Source: a virus. From it: a stretch of DNA of 64,000 nt. Location: the IMG/VR virus record IMGVR_UViG_3300044699_000032, positions 1-64,000 of that record; one strand, given 5' to 3'. Positions 33,663 through 43,568 of the stretch are shown here, piece by piece. A model generated the notes under the pieces. The model did no database searches, was not told the DNA's origin, and worked only from the letters and a program-made list of their open reading frames with translations. Both the position numbers and the translations under genes were made by a program. The stretch's first letter is position 1. The number at the start of each line of letters is the position of its first letter.

Positions 33663-34522
33663 TCAATGCATCTTCTTTTGCTTGGTTTGCCTTTTGTTTG
33701 CCGCTGCAGCACGCGCTTTGATCACTTCCATCACGGCTCTTGTGCGATCGGGATCAGACGCCTCCGCGACCATGCCCTTGTCGTTCGTGTTTTTGCTAGG
33801 GCTGTTGGCGAGCGAGATATATTTGTTATCCATCTGCCGAATGATGGAATGGAAGACGTCGTAGTCCTCGCCCTCGATCGCGAACTCGGCGGCGTATCGC
33901 TTGATCGCCGATCGCGGGATCGGTCCCATGCCCATCCCGATTTGCCGCTCGCTGGACAACTCGTTGAACGCTTCCCAATAGAACCGGTTCTGCGTCCAGA
34001 TTTCGGGCTGCGTAAATAACCAAGCGGCCGGTTCAATGCCACGCTCGACCTTGTCTAGCTCGCCTTCAACTTTCGACCCCCATCTGTGCTGCCAGATGAG
34101 AGCCTCAATAAGTTTCCCGCGTCTTCCTCCACGTCTTCCTTGCTTTGCTCCGCGACCCAATTCGCCGCCCACGACACTGACTCGCGGAAGCGCCGATAAT
34201 CAGGATCGGTCATGAGCTTGTTAGCCGTCTCACGACTGTACGGAAGCGGATTACCGTCGTCGTCATCCAGCCCGTCCCAATCGAGTAAGGACGTGTTGAG
34301 TAGGCACTTAGTGGTGATGTCGTCAGAATCCTCCGGCTCCAATTGGCCGGACATTCTTCGCTTGCGCGGAATGGCCTGGATCAGCTTTTGCTGCAGCTTC
34401 CGCCAATCCTTGTTATTGCTGCCGCGCACCTTGAGCCGAAGACCTTCCATGTCTGGAATGTTGTCGACCCAAGCACCTTCCTCTGCGCGGCCAGAATCAA
34501 CCGCGACATCTTTGAGCTTCAT
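33663..34522 (-). CDS. Tail assembly chaperone GT (frameshift product)
   Basis: The upstream frame (34522-34055) and the downstream frame (to 33663) overlap. The slippery heptamer GGGAAAC at 34118-34112 has the canonical X-XXY-YYZ form in the upstream frame, and a -1 slip leads straight into Gly-Lys-Leu-Ile-Glu-Ala-Leu-Ile-Trp. The fused product is about 287 residues and ends Lys-Lys-Met-His. Like lambda GT, it should bind the tape measure and recruit tail tube protein. Confidence 0.85.
34055..34522 (-). CDS. Tail assembly chaperone G-like (unshifted)
   Basis: 155 residues when no slip occurs. It starts Met-Lys-Leu-Lys-Asp-Val-Ala-Val-Asp-Ser-Gly and ends in a Ser/Gly-rich tail read in the zero frame after the slippery site. 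The acidic, helical body and the place between tail tube and tape measure agree with lambda G. Confidence 0.8.
   Translation of the reverse strand: MKLKDVAVDSGRAEEGAWVDNIPDMEGLRLKVRGSNNKDWRKLQQKLIQAIPRKRRMSGQLEPEDSDDITTKCLLNTSLLDWDGLDDDDGNPLPYSRETANKLMTDPDYRRFRESVSWAANWVAEQSKEDVEEDAGNLLRLSSGSTDGGRKLKAS
34112..34118 (-). promoter_or_regulatory. Programmed -1 ribosomal frameshift site
   Basis: GGGAAAC on the minus strand, read as G-GGA-AAC in the zero frame, at the junction of the two chaperone frames. Lambda uses the related GGGAAAG at the same gene position. Confidence 0.85.
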
Positions 34523-34557
34523 GTAGCTTCCTCCTGTTGAAAAGAAACGGCGTCAGC

Positions 34558-35043
34558 TTAGGTTGAGATCGCCGCCAGCACCGTGAACAACTCGGAGTTG
34601 ACGCCGACGTTGTAGGTATTTCTGATGACGTTGTCGTTGGTGCCGATATTTTTCCGCCGCGACTGCACCAGCCCACGAAAGTATTGAACCGTGTCGTTGT
34701 ACGCAGCGGTTGGTCCGTCCGGCAGAATCACCTTGAACGCATAGTTGAAGTTGGTTTGCTCGGCCGCCTCGATTGCTGCCTGACCAACGTCGAGCGGATC
34801 GTGCGCGACGGTGATGGTCATCTGACCGGCGTCGCGAGCGCCCTTGGCATGTTGCGTGCGTGCGTCGCCCAACGCGGCGAATGTCACGTCGTTCGACTGA
34901 TCGCCAAACTCGCCGACGCTTTCGATGTTCCTGATCTCGGTCCATGTCGACATCGCTTGGAATTCAGCCAAGCTGTCGGCCTCTAGTGTGGTGACCGCTG
35001 CGCCGATGAAGACTTGCGTACCCGATGCCGTGACGAATGCCAT
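34558..35043 (-). CDS. Major tail tube protein (161 aa)
   Basis: A beta-rich protein beginning Met-Ala-Phe-Val-Thr-Ala-Ser-Gly-Thr-Gln-Val-Phe. It contains Thr-Trp-Thr-Glu-Ile-Arg-Asn-Ile-Glu-Ser-Val-Gly-Glu-Phe-Gly and later Thr-Ile-Thr-Val-Ala-His-Asp-Pro-Leu-Asp, which are hallmarks of siphovirus tail tube proteins. Located directly before the chaperone genes, as expected. Confidence 0.8.
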   Translation of the reverse strand: MAFVTASGTQVFIGAAVTTLEADSLAEFQAMSTWTEIRNIESVGEFGDQSNDVTFAALGDARTQHAKGARDAGQMTITVAHDPLDVGQAAIEAAEQTNFNYAFKVILPDGPTAAYNDTVQYFRGLVQSRRKNIGTNDNVIRNTYNVGVNSELFTVLAAIST

Positions 35044-35076
35044 CGTCGTTTCTCCTATGATCGCCGTGGTTGCTGG

Positions 35077-35499
35077 TTAAACGCTAAGAGGTTCGTACAC
35101 GGCAGACACGAACTCGTAGCGATAGGGAACGATGATGCTGTACATGACCCAATTGCCTTCCTCGATTGTGTCGTCGATGACGGGTCCGTCCGGCACGAAC
35201 GTCTCGATGCCGTCGAACTTCACCGCGCGAAACATCCATGCAAGCTCGTCGGACCATGCGAGCCCTTGCGCGGAACCGACGCCGCGCACGACATTGAGCA
35301 CGATACGGATCGCGCCTTCCTCCCAGAAGGTCCGGCCAAGCGCGGGGCGAACGCCATTCGCAACCGGGTATTGTACGACGACGAAAGACTCGACGCCGTC
35401 CGGCGGTTGTGTTTGTGCGTCGTAAGGAATGATTGGCGACACGGTCCAGTTCGCCATCAACCGCGCCTCGACTGCGTCCGCTACTGCTTTGCTAGGCAT
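35077..35499 (-). CDS. Tail terminator-like protein (140 aa)
   Basis: The ATG at 35499 is chosen because the longer frame would run deep into the upstream gene; here the overlap is only eight bases. Small alpha/beta protein with Ala-Val-Glu-Ala-Arg-Leu and Gly-Asn-Trp-Val-Met-Tyr-Ser-Ile-Ile-Val-Pro-Tyr, consistent with the lambda gpU/DUF4128 group. Should cap the tail tube at its head end. Confidence 0.7.
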   Translation of the reverse strand: MPSKAVADAVEARLMANWTVSPIIPYDAQTQPPDGVESFVVVQYPVANGVRPALGRTFWEEGAIRIVLNVVRGVGSAQGLAWSDELAWMFRAVKFDGIETFVPDGPVIDDTIEEGNWVMYSIIVPYRYEFVSAVYEPLSV

Positions 35500-36082
35500 T
35501 GGTTTTGACCACAATCGCGGGATTGCGCTCGCCGCCGGGAAGCGTGGCGAACGTGTAGCTGATGCGGGAAATGTTGCCGGCGCGAACGCGCGCCAGCGCA
35601 GCGACCGCTTGATAGACGCCTTCCGGTGCCTGCGATGACGAACCGCGCTCGACCTTGCGGGCATACGGAACGGTGTTCACAAAAATGTATTCATCGGCGA
35701 CCGGGACAAGTTGGTCGACGACCGCCACGTGTCTGCCGTCCGCAAACAGTTCGTGTGACTTCTGATAGAGCCCGCTCTTGACCGGCGAGAACTTGAACAA
35801 CTGTTCCGAAATCCAGATCAGGACATCCGAGACAAGCTCGAATTCGGCGACGATGATGCCGTTCGGCCGGACAGCTGTAAGCGGCTTGCCCTGCGCACCG
35901 TCGACGAAGATTTTGTATGGCGGCACACGACCGAGCGCAGCAGCATTGATACGCTTCGCGTCCTCGATCTCTTCCTCTGCGAATGCAGCAAGCAATTCCG
36001 ATGCTGCGTCGCCCCCAAGATCGCCGACAAGAACTTGGACGTCCCTGGAAAGCGGCTCAAGTTTGATGGTGAGAGCCATCAA
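35492..36082 (-). CDS. HK97 gp10/minor tail-like protein (196 aa)
   Basis: Contains Ile-Ser-Glu-Gln-Leu-Phe-Lys-Phe-Ser-Pro-Val-Lys-Ser-Gly-Leu and Asn-Thr-Val-Pro-Tyr-Ala-Arg-Lys-Val-Glu, typical of HK97 gp10-like neck or tail-completion proteins. Overlaps its neighbours by a few bases on both sides, supporting coupled translation. Confidence 0.7.
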   Translation of the reverse strand: MMALTIKLEPLSRDVQVLVGDLGGDAASELLAAFAEEEIEDAKRINAAALGRVPPYKIFVDGAQGKPLTAVRPNGIIVAEFELVSDVLIWISEQLFKFSPVKSGLYQKSHELFADGRHVAVVDQLVPVADEYIFVNTVPYARKVERGSSSQAPEGVYQAVAALARVRAGNISRISYTFATLPGGERNPAIVVKTNA

Positions 36083-36629
36083 TCACCTGTTCGAACGTCA
36101 GATACGGGAAGCACGTCAACGCCGAGTCCGGCGTACAGTTTATGATCGTGGTGCCACGGGCCGCGAACTTGTCGGCGACGTGCTCGATATCCTCGCGCCA
36201 AATCTTCATTTCGTTTTCGCCGGGATTGCGAAGCCCGACGCGCGTGCTGTGCGGCGGATGCCAATGCACGCCATTTCTCGGGTGCATCTCAAAGCCGACC
36301 AGCAGGATCGGGTTAGCTCCCAACTTTTCGGCCAGATAGATCGCCCGCAAACCGCTCGTCGCGCCGTTGGAGATAAAGCAGTCGATGCCGAACATCTCGG
36401 TGGCGTGAGGCGACGCTGTCACCCGCCGACCGGGGAACTGCGGCACGCCACCGTTGTCGACCCACCAAATCCCATCCATGGCGAACAGGATGTCTGCCCA
36501 TGGCACGAGCCGCCACGACTCGTTCACCGCCACAACCCGCGCCCACCCACGCGCAAGCTCTAGCGGCGTCCTGGCTGCGCTAGGACCGGCACCGACCACG
36601 ATGGCCGTCTGGTCTTTCCAGCTAACCAC
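36057..36629 (-). CDS. DUF115/MptE-like protein, copy 1 (190 aa)
   Basis: N-terminal Ala-Ile-Val-Val-Gly-Ala-Gly-Pro-Ser-Ala, a nucleotide-binding glycine loop. Next Val-Val-Ala-Val-Asn-Glu-Ser-Trp-Arg-Leu and Phe-Ala-Met-Asp-Gly, then Leu-Leu-Val-Gly-Phe-Glu-Met-His and His-Trp-His-Pro-Pro. The same motifs appear in the protein at 50619-51299, so the two are paralogues. Family members are linked to sugar modification. It lies between head-tail connector genes, an odd site for such an enzyme. Confidence 0.65.
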   Translation of the reverse strand: MVSWKDQTAIVVGAGPSAARTPLELARGWARVVAVNESWRLVPWADILFAMDGIWWVDNGGVPQFPGRRVTASPHATEMFGIDCFISNGATSGLRAIYLAEKLGANPILLVGFEMHPRNGVHWHPPHSTRVGLRNPGENEMKIWREDIEHVADKFAARGTTIINCTPDSALTCFPYLTFEQVIDGSHHQT

Positions 36630-37002
36630 GGGCCTGTATTTCGAGCGCTATCAACACGCCGCGAACGCGCCGGGTAGAATCGTCACTGGCAATGATCTGC
36701 AGTTCCTTGCCGTCGCGGGTTACGATCTTGTCCGATGTCAAGATCGGCAGGGTCAAAGTCTGCGGCGGGCTGTCGGTCGTCGGCTGCGTGATATCGTCCG
36801 CCAAGGCGATGACGCGGCGATCGCCCTGCATAATGGTGCCGACCAACTCGGTTGGCCCGTAGCCTGCGATGCGTGCCAGCACCGGCCGGTCAATCTTCGG
36901 TCGATTGGTGCCAGTGCCGGTGTAGCGCCGGATGGTGACCATTTCACCGACAAGCGCGAGTTGCGCGCGGTAGTCGGCCTTGATCTGGCTAGGCGTGCTC
37001 AT
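36622..37002 (-). CDS. Head-tail joining-like protein (126 aa)
   Basis: Start at 37002; the ORF extends further but overlaps the connector gene. Beta-rich protein with Val-Gly-Glu-Met-Val-Thr-Ile-Arg-Arg-Tyr and Gly-Lys-Glu-Leu-Gln-Ile-Ile, like short neck proteins found between connector and gp10-like genes. Specific family not secured. Confidence 0.6.
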   Translation of the reverse strand: MSTPSQIKADYRAQLALVGEMVTIRRYTGTGTNRPKIDRPVLARIAGYGPTELVGTIMQGDRRVIALADDITQPTTDSPPQTLTLPILTSDKIVTRDGKELQIIASDDSTRRVRGVLIALEIQARG

Positions 37003-37631
37003 ACCACGACATGCGACTTGTAGGGGGCGAGCAGTGTTTTCACTTCCGGCGGCATCCCGCCACCCTGCCCCACGCCACCCACCCAATAATCGTAGGTTGA
37101 TACGCCGGGGATGGCGACGCCCTTGATCATCGGATCGCGCGTCTTGGCGAAGTAGCTTTGTTTCATGAGCAAGAGGCAGGCTTGTTCAAGATCGTGCGGC
37201 AAGGTCTGCAGCAGTTCATAGCCAGCGCTGTACGTGACGATGATCCTGCCGCCGGTCCAAGCGGAGCGATAAGCGCCACGCACTCGATACAGGAGCCCGT
37301 TGCTGCTTTGAAACTCATACTGATCGGCCGGCAAGACTTGATTGGATTCCGTTATCGACACCACTTCGCTGATCGGATAGCGCGACAGGATCAGCGCGTC
37401 GTCGCATGATTGCCAGCCAAGATTGAAATGGTCGGCGACGGTTTCTAGTTGAAACACCCGACCGCATGCCGACGCGATCGCGACCGACGTTTGCGTGATC
37501 TTGGTTTGCAGCCATGCGTCTTGCTCAGTGTCGGTGATCCCCAATTCCAGCTTAACGGTTGCGAGCGTCGTCAGATCGAGCGATGCGCCCGGCATGACGA
37601 TGACGGTTTTGAACGGCGATGCTGACATCAT
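36999..37631 (-). CDS. Head-tail connector (gp6-like, about 210 aa)
   Basis: Two adjacent start codons (37631, 37628). Contains Thr-Val-Lys-Leu-Glu-Leu-Gly-Ile-Thr-Asp and Asp-Ala-Trp-Leu-Gln-Thr-Lys-Ile, the standard opening of phage gp6-like DNA-packaging connectors, then Arg-Tyr-Pro-Ile-Ser-Glu-Val and Ile-Thr-Tyr-Ser-Ala-Gly-Tyr-Glu-Leu. Should attach below the portal. Confidence 0.8.
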   Translation of the reverse strand: MMSASPFKTVIVMPGASLDLTTLATVKLELGITDTEQDAWLQTKITQTSVAIASACGRVFQLETVADHFNLGWQSCDDALILSRYPISEVVSITESNQVLPADQYEFQSSNGLLYRVRGAYRSAWTGGRIIVTYSAGYELLQTLPHDLEQACLLLMKQSYFAKTRDPMIKGVAIPGVSTYDYWVGGVGQGGGMPPEVKTLLAPYKSHVVV

Positions 37632-40381
37632 GACCTCGGTTCAGATGGCGTTCCTGGCGGCCTCGGCGTTGCAACATTAGCGGCTGATCTCGGATCAGAT
37701 GGTGTTCCCGGTGAGCGAGGTGTTGCAACGTTAGCGGCGCTTCTGTTCGATGCCTCATCGTACCACTCACGCCGGGGAACATTTCCTATTACACCCCCTC
37801 GGATATGCGGAACAAAGAACACATCGGCATCAGCATAATGATTGGCAAACAAATGCTGATCATCCAAGTTCCCAATAATGGGAATCTTAAATATGTCAGC
37901 ATCAACGAACGTATTCGGTAGCAGCACCAGCGACACAACAGGAGTGAAGAATGCGTCGCTGTCCACATAGCGCGTCGGCAACAGCGGATTGACCAACACC
38001 ACGATCGGCGCAAAGAATGCATCAGCATCGGAATACTTTGTTGGCTCCACACTGATGGTGATAGTGGGAGCAAAAAACGTATCGGTATCGACGAATAGAT
38101 TAGGTTGAACAGTTGCCGTGCCACCCTGTGCGGTGGGCGTGAAAAACGCATCTGCATCGGTATATAAGCTTGGCTGCAGCGCACGGACCGACAGCACAAC
38201 GTGTGTGAAGTATGTGTCCGTGTCTGCATAGAGCGCCGATGCAAGGTTGACCGCACCGGGTGCGACCACATGATTAAAAAAGGCGTCAGCATCAGTAACC
38301 AGTGCCGGTGCTAGATTTTTGATCCCCGCAGCATCTAGCACCTGCGTAAAGAAGGCATCCGCATCGGTGTGCGGCGTCGGCTGCAGATTTTGATCTGCTG
38401 CCAGGAACAGAGCGGCAAAATCAATAAGGCCGGTATCAACAAACTCTTCATCAACAACCAGTTCCAGAATCGGATGCGCGGCAGTCGGTTCGGGTACAAT
38501 CGCAATAACTGTGTGCGTGAAGATTAGATCTATATCGGCAAATAATATTGGCCGCAGATCGAGGATTACGTCATCAGCGGTCGTGGAAATAAAGCTTCCA
38601 AGTTCTGAGGCAAAAATAACGGGGTCATAAATTGAAAAAACTTGTTCAACCAACGCAGGCAGCACTACATCGCTCGGCACTACATGCGTCAGGAACGCAT
38701 CGGTATCAACATGCAATGCCGGCGCTAAATTAACTGCGCCGACCCCTACGGTGGGCGAATAGAACGACTCTGCGTCTGTAAATAGTGCTGGTGCAAGATC
38801 GACACTGCCAAACGACACCGTATGAGTGAAAAATGCGTCATCTGCTGCGTGGAGCGTCGGCGCAAGATTGACCGCGCTGACCCCCGCGGTAGGCGAATAG
38901 AACGACTCTGCATCGGTAAATAATGGTGGCGCAAGGTCGACACTGCCGACCCCCACGGTGTGCATGAAAAATGCGTCATCCGCTGCATAAAGCGATGGTG
39001 CAAGATTGACTGCGCCGACCGCTAAGGCGTGCGTGAAGTAGGAGTCCGCATCATCAACCAGTGTTGGCGCAAGATTGAGCGCGCCAACATTCGCAACGTG
39101 CGTGAAGAATGAATCAGTATCTTCAAATAGCGCTGGTGCTAGAGCGACACCGCCGGGCGCTATGACGTGTGTGAAGTACGTTTCGCCATCGATAAAAACA
39201 CTGTCTTGTGTCAACGATTGCGAAGGAACATCCGCCGGACGTGTGAAGCTCCCTAACTCTTCTGCAAAAATTACCGGATCATAAATTGAGAAGACTTGAT
39301 CAATGTAATCCGCGACTGCCGCGGCTGCCAGTGTATGCGTGAAGAACGCATCGCTGTCAGTGTAAGAAGTAGTTGGGCTTAAATTCTGTGTGCCTCCTGT
39401 ATACGTGATGACGATAAGGCCGGATGCGCCCGCGCCCGCCGTCTTGGTGCCTGCTGCAACGCGAGTGCCGCCAGCACCGCCACCGCCACCGCCATAGTTG
39501 CCGCCAGCCGCCACCGCTGGTGACGGGCGTGCCGCCAGTGTTAGAGTTGGCCCCGCCGCCACCGCCACCACCACCCGGTCCACCGGTCGCGCTGTCGGAA
39601 GGTCTGGGTATAGACCGCATTGACACCGCCAGCACCGCCGGACGTGGTCGCGCCGCTAACAGCGGAGAAGAAACCGCCGCCGCCGCCCTTGCCGCCAGAG
39701 ACACCCGCGCCGCCCGCTGGCGTGCCCGATGTGCCGCCCGCGCCACCTGTGCCACCGCCTGCCGTTCCATTAGCTGTGCTGGCGTTGCTTGCACTGCCGC
39801 CATTGTCACTGGCACCGCCACCGCCGCCACCGAACAATGTTGTTGTACAAGCGCCGCCGGTACCGCCAACACCGGTTGGACCACCGGCACCGCCGCCGCC
39901 ACCGCCCGAGCCGGTGACAGCAGCGACCGCGCCACCCGTTCCACCATTCTGTCCGAGCGACGCGGTGTAGGTCGGTACCGTTGGCGTGCCGACCGTGGTC
40001 GTAGTCGCGACGCCACCCACGCCGCCTGCAGTGTCTGTGCCGCCAGCGCCGCCGCCTTCGCCCGACTCCACATAGCGGCAGTTCGCGAACGAAGCTGAAC
40101 CCCAGCAAGTAGCGACGCCGGTCGTTTTGACCGTCGTGCTCGGGTTGTCGATCGACACCAAGAACGCCGTGGTGGACGCCAACGCACCCGACGTTTGCGT
40201 AAGCAACACATGCGCGCCACCGCCACCGCCCGGACCAGAACGGTACGTGGTAACACCTTGTGTTGCCAGTACCACCGCGTCCGCCGCAGCCAATGAGCCG
40301 AACGGTATGGCCCGCATCAGTCCAGCCGGCCGGACGGCTGTAGGGGGACGTACTGCCGTTGACCAGGAAGACGGTAGGCAA
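37628..40381 (-). CDS. Glycine-rich and Asp-Ala-Asp-Ala-Phe-Phe repeat protein (frameshifted)
   Basis: About 917 residues across breaks near 40320 and 39570. A TTG at 40381 behind GGAG gives Met-Pro-Thr-Val-Phe-Leu-Val-Asn-Gly-Ser. The first third is extremely glycine-rich (Gly runs with Thr and Ala). The rest is about 19 copies of a 20-25 residue unit centred on Asp-Ala-Asp-Ala-Phe-Phe-Thr-His and ending Val-Asn-Leu-Ala-Pro-Ala-Leu. A rigid repeat rod is likely, perhaps a head fibre or tail appendage. The last 40 residues contain two copies of Arg-Ser-Ala-Ala-Asn-Val-Ala-Thr-Pro. Confidence 0.65.
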
Positions 40382-40394
40382 AACTACGTCTCCA

Positions 40395-40701
40395 CTATGT
40401 CGTGAAGATTGACAGACTCCCGATGAAAGCCTGCGCTTGCGCCTAAGCAGAAACAGCGCCACGGCCGGATGCTTAAGGTCGTCCGGGTCGTTGCGCGAGC
40501 CGATCCACCATAACGCATGCAACTCGGCGCGTCGGATCACGGTCGGTATTTGGTCGAATGGCACCGGCTCATCGACTTCATAGTTTGGCACGATGAGCAG
40601 AAGTTGACCGGGCGGATGTGATGCTTCAAGCCATTGCGTGGCGCGACCACAACGTGCCAGCCGCCATAACCGTCAAGCACGGCCGCAACGCTACTCAACA
40701 T
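40395..40701 (-). CDS. Hypothetical protein (about 101 aa, frameshifted)
   Basis: The start at 40701 overlaps the end of the LamG-like gene. It opens Met-Leu-Ser-Ser-Val-Ala-Ala-Val-Leu-Asp-Gly-Tyr-Gly-Gly-Trp-His. One indel near 40640 leads to Leu-Leu-Leu-Ile-Val-Pro-Asn-Tyr and a second near 40425 to a stop at 40395-40397. Small alpha/beta protein, family unknown. Confidence 0.45.
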
Positions 40702-41434
40702 AGACGTAATGCGATCTTAGAATGATGTCCAAGGCAGGAGCAGTCGTCGACACAAAATTAATGTTAGAACTGCGGCCCGCGAATAATGACATCACAGGCG
40801 GATGGTCGACCTGCGTAGGCGCGTTGTTCAGTGTGAGCGAGCGATTGGTGGAGTTCTGTGAATAGTTCGGCTCGGGGCTGCCGTTCCCATAGAGCGGCCA
40901 ATAACTAACCAGATTTTGAGACCGAACTCTAAGCGGTGAAACGCCCTCAGATAGTGCAAGCACTTCATCATCAGTCAGGACGACATTCCATATTCCGACT
41001 TCCGCCAGCCGGCCATTCATGGGGCCGAACAAAGTCGGGTCGGCGAAGTACCCGCCGATAAGCACCTCTTGAATAGAGGACACGCCCCCTGAAGGAGTGA
41101 CGTTTGTTGCCTTTCCCCCACCGTTCAAATAAGCGGAGCGTGTTGTGACGTCAGTAAAAGTACCCGCTGCGTGATTCCATGTACCCGCCGAATATGTGGT
41201 AGTGGTTTCCGCAGTTATTTCGTTATCTGTAGCCCCGACCTTGGCAGAGGCTCCGGTCGCATTCAGGTATATACCGAGGTAGGGCGTCCCGCCGGTATCT
41301 CTCAGGAAGACCGCGTCGTATGTGACGTTTGTTGCAACCGGGTAAAACCACAGTGATATGGACACAGGATATGTGGTTACTGCGCTTACGCCAATACCGA
41401 GATATTGGTTTGATCCGTTAAATAAGCGTGCCAT
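40691..41434 (-). CDS. LamG/concanavalin-like lectin protein (247 aa)
   Basis: Opens Met-Ala-Arg-Leu-Phe-Asn-Gly-Ser-Asn-Gln-Tyr-Leu and continues with Ser-Ile-Ser-Leu-Trp-Phe-Tyr-Pro, Thr-Trp-Asn-His-Ala-Ala-Gly-Thr-Phe and Leu-Ala-Glu-Val-Gly-Ile-Trp-Asn, the standard LamG_3 pattern for a beta-sandwich that binds sugars. Likely on the virion surface for host or matrix binding. Confidence 0.8.
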   Translation of the reverse strand: MARLFNGSNQYLGIGVSAVTTYPVSISLWFYPVATNVTYDAVFLRDTGGTPYLGIYLNATGASAKVGATDNEITAETTTTYSAGTWNHAAGTFTDVTTRSAYLNGGGKATNVTPSGGVSSIQEVLIGGYFADPTLFGPMNGRLAEVGIWNVVLTDDEVLALSEGVSPLRVRSQNLVSYWPLYGNGSPEPNYSQNSTNRSLTLNNAPTQVDHPPVMSLFAGRSSNINFVSTTAPALDIILRSHYVYVE

Positions 41435-41448
41435 TGAACGGCTATGCC

Positions 41449-41961
41449 TTACACGTCTGCGTATTGAAACAGCAGGTCGAACAACACCGAGTCCGCTTCA
41501 CACGTATCATCGCTGGCGTTGTCCTGACGCTCAAACAGAAACTCAACCGTCTCTCCGGCCGCAAAGTTCGCAGCCGTGACTGAGATCGAAGGCGTCAGGC
41601 GACGATTGGCGGCACCGGGGGCAACATCGGCTTGGCGCGTCTGCTGCTCGTTCGATGTCTGGTCAAGAGATGTAGTGTCGTCACCGCCCACCGTGCGGTA
41701 GGTGATGCGCCATTGATGATTGCCGGTCGTCGCGGTCGTCGTCCACACTGGGATGATGACGGACGTGCCAACGTAGTTCTGCGGCACCGTGAACTGTCCA
41801 TAGATGCCGTGCGCCTGATTGGCGGTCGGGTTTTTGAACCTGATGACGAGATGTTTCCAAACGTCGTTGGTTGCAATCGTGTCGTAGGTTTCAAACCAAC
41901 ATCGGCCCGTCGTGTCGGGAACAGTGCTTCCCCCAAGCATACTGATTTGATACGTGGCCAT
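41449..41961 (-). CDS. Beta-sandwich virion protein (170 aa)
   Basis: Complete frame. Trp-Lys-His-Leu-Val-Ile-Arg-Phe-Lys-Asn, Gly-Gln-Phe-Thr-Val-Pro and Thr-Val-Glu-Phe-Leu-Phe-Glu-Arg-Gln indicate an all-beta structural protein such as a fibre head or decoration domain. Lies between two other surface-type genes; no specific family. Confidence 0.6.
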   Translation of the reverse strand: MATYQISMLGGSTVPDTTGRCWFETYDTIATNDVWKHLVIRFKNPTANQAHGIYGQFTVPQNYVGTSVIIPVWTTTATTGNHQWRITYRTVGGDDTTSLDQTSNEQQTRQADVAPGAANRRLTPSISVTAANFAAGETVEFLFERQDNASDDTCEADSVLFDLLFQYADV

Positions 41962-41967
41962 CTTCGC

Positions 41968-43568
41968 TCACTGCGTCAGAGGATGTGGATACGTGTATGG
42001 CGCATAATGTGTAACCCAATCATTTGTCGTACCGCAGCGGTACAAGATGCCGAGCCCGGACATTACGGTCGTCGTCACCGCCTTAGATGAACTCTGCGCG
42101 GACTCATTGCCGGCGGCATCGTATGCCGACACAGTGTAGTTGTACGAAGTCGATGGCGAGGCGGTGTCGTCGGTGTAAGAGTTGGTCGCGGACGTTCCGA
42201 TCAAAGAACTGTTGCGATAAATCTTGTAACCTGTGACCCCGACATTGTCGGTCGATGCCGTCCAAGTGAGCCTGACGTGCCCCGCGCCTGCGTCAGTAGC
42301 AAAGTAGCCGACGCCGCCCTTGCCGTCATCTTCCGGTGAACGGGTCGGGTTGGTCGGGTTGCTATGCGTGCAAGTCGTCGGGCGGTTGGCCACCGTGCCG
42401 AACCCCATCCCGACCGTGCCGTTGAACGGACTGGTCGGTGAGGATTGTGCGCTTGCGCTGACTGCATTGAAATAATCGCGATTGTCTTTGATGTATGTCG
42501 TACCAGCCTCGTTCACTCCGTCAACCTTGGCACCGTTGCTGGTATTGGTATTATTCCAAGAATAAACTGGCAGCAAATCACCGGTAGCAAAATCGCGTCC
42601 CATTTGATGAGAGCAAGGATAACCGGTTCCACATGAGTCCACATAGTTTTGCCGTAATCGAAATTGCCGAAGAGTCCATCGTCCCCACTGCCGTGAGGGT
42701 GTTGTTGAAATACATCCCCGTGCCAGACCCCTGATGATGGATCAATCGATATCCATTGGGATAAGTCGACGACGAATTGGCGATGACATGATTGTTGTAG
42801 ATTTCGAAATTCTGAAAGCCGCCGTTGTGGCCAAGCTCGTGTGCAGTCACCAACGAATTGGTGACGGTGTTGTAGCGAAACACTAGGTTCGAACCAGCGC
42901 CCCATCCATCCACCGCGCCCAATCCGGCGTTGGTCATAGTTGTGACGGTAATGGTGTTGTCCTCGAAAAACATATTTTTGCTAGTACCTTGAGGATTAGC
43001 CAAAGGACTCGGGTCTTGTGCTCCAAGGAAATACAGGGGTTCATGAGATGAGCTTCCAGTAAACGTGTTGTGGTCGATCACGCCCTGGACGTATTGAGTC
43101 GAGGTGTTTTCTCCTAAAACAATCGAATGCGCTTCGGCTCCTAAAGCGAAGGAATTATGATCCATTCGAAACTGACTGATCGTCCCGCTACAACCGCCAG
43201 CGGGGCACGTCCAGACCATAAAGTCGCTTGCCGGATTAAAGTTAAATCCCGAGATGCGATAGAGCTTCGTGCTGCTGCCAGTAGGAAAACCGAACACTGT
43301 CCCACTTGTCGAAACGTTGCACGTAGCGCCAACAGCACAAATCAATGTGATACCCTTGGTGAGGAAAACGTTAGCGTGCTGTTCCAGGTGTAGGAACCAT
43401 TAGCGAACGTGAAGGTCGCCCATCCGAAGCGGAGCTATAACTCGTATTTATTTGCGCGATGGTTGTGCCAGACGTGCAACTCCATGTCGTTCCACTGCCA
43501 GAGCACGCAGCATCCGCGACGCCACCGGACAAAGCCAAGGCAAAGAGCGATAGCAAGATTCGACGCAT
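41968..43568 (-). CDS. Secreted-type beta-helix plus FN3 protein (frameshifted)
   Basis: About 533 residues over breaks near 43390 and 42640. Start at 43568: a Sec signal peptide (Arg-Arg-Ile-Leu-Leu-Ser-Leu-Phe-Ala-Leu-Ala-Leu, cleavage after Ala-Asp-Ala near residue 20). Next comes a region with repeated Asn-rich turns (Asp-His-Asn-Ser-Phe, Asp-His-Asn-Thr-Phe, Glu-Asp-Asn-Thr-Ile, Arg-Tyr-Asn-Thr-Val) typical of right-handed parallel beta-helices such as pectate lyase-like depolymerases. The C-terminus has an FN3 domain. A signal peptide on a likely polysaccharide-active protein is unusual for a phage structural cluster. Confidence 0.65.
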
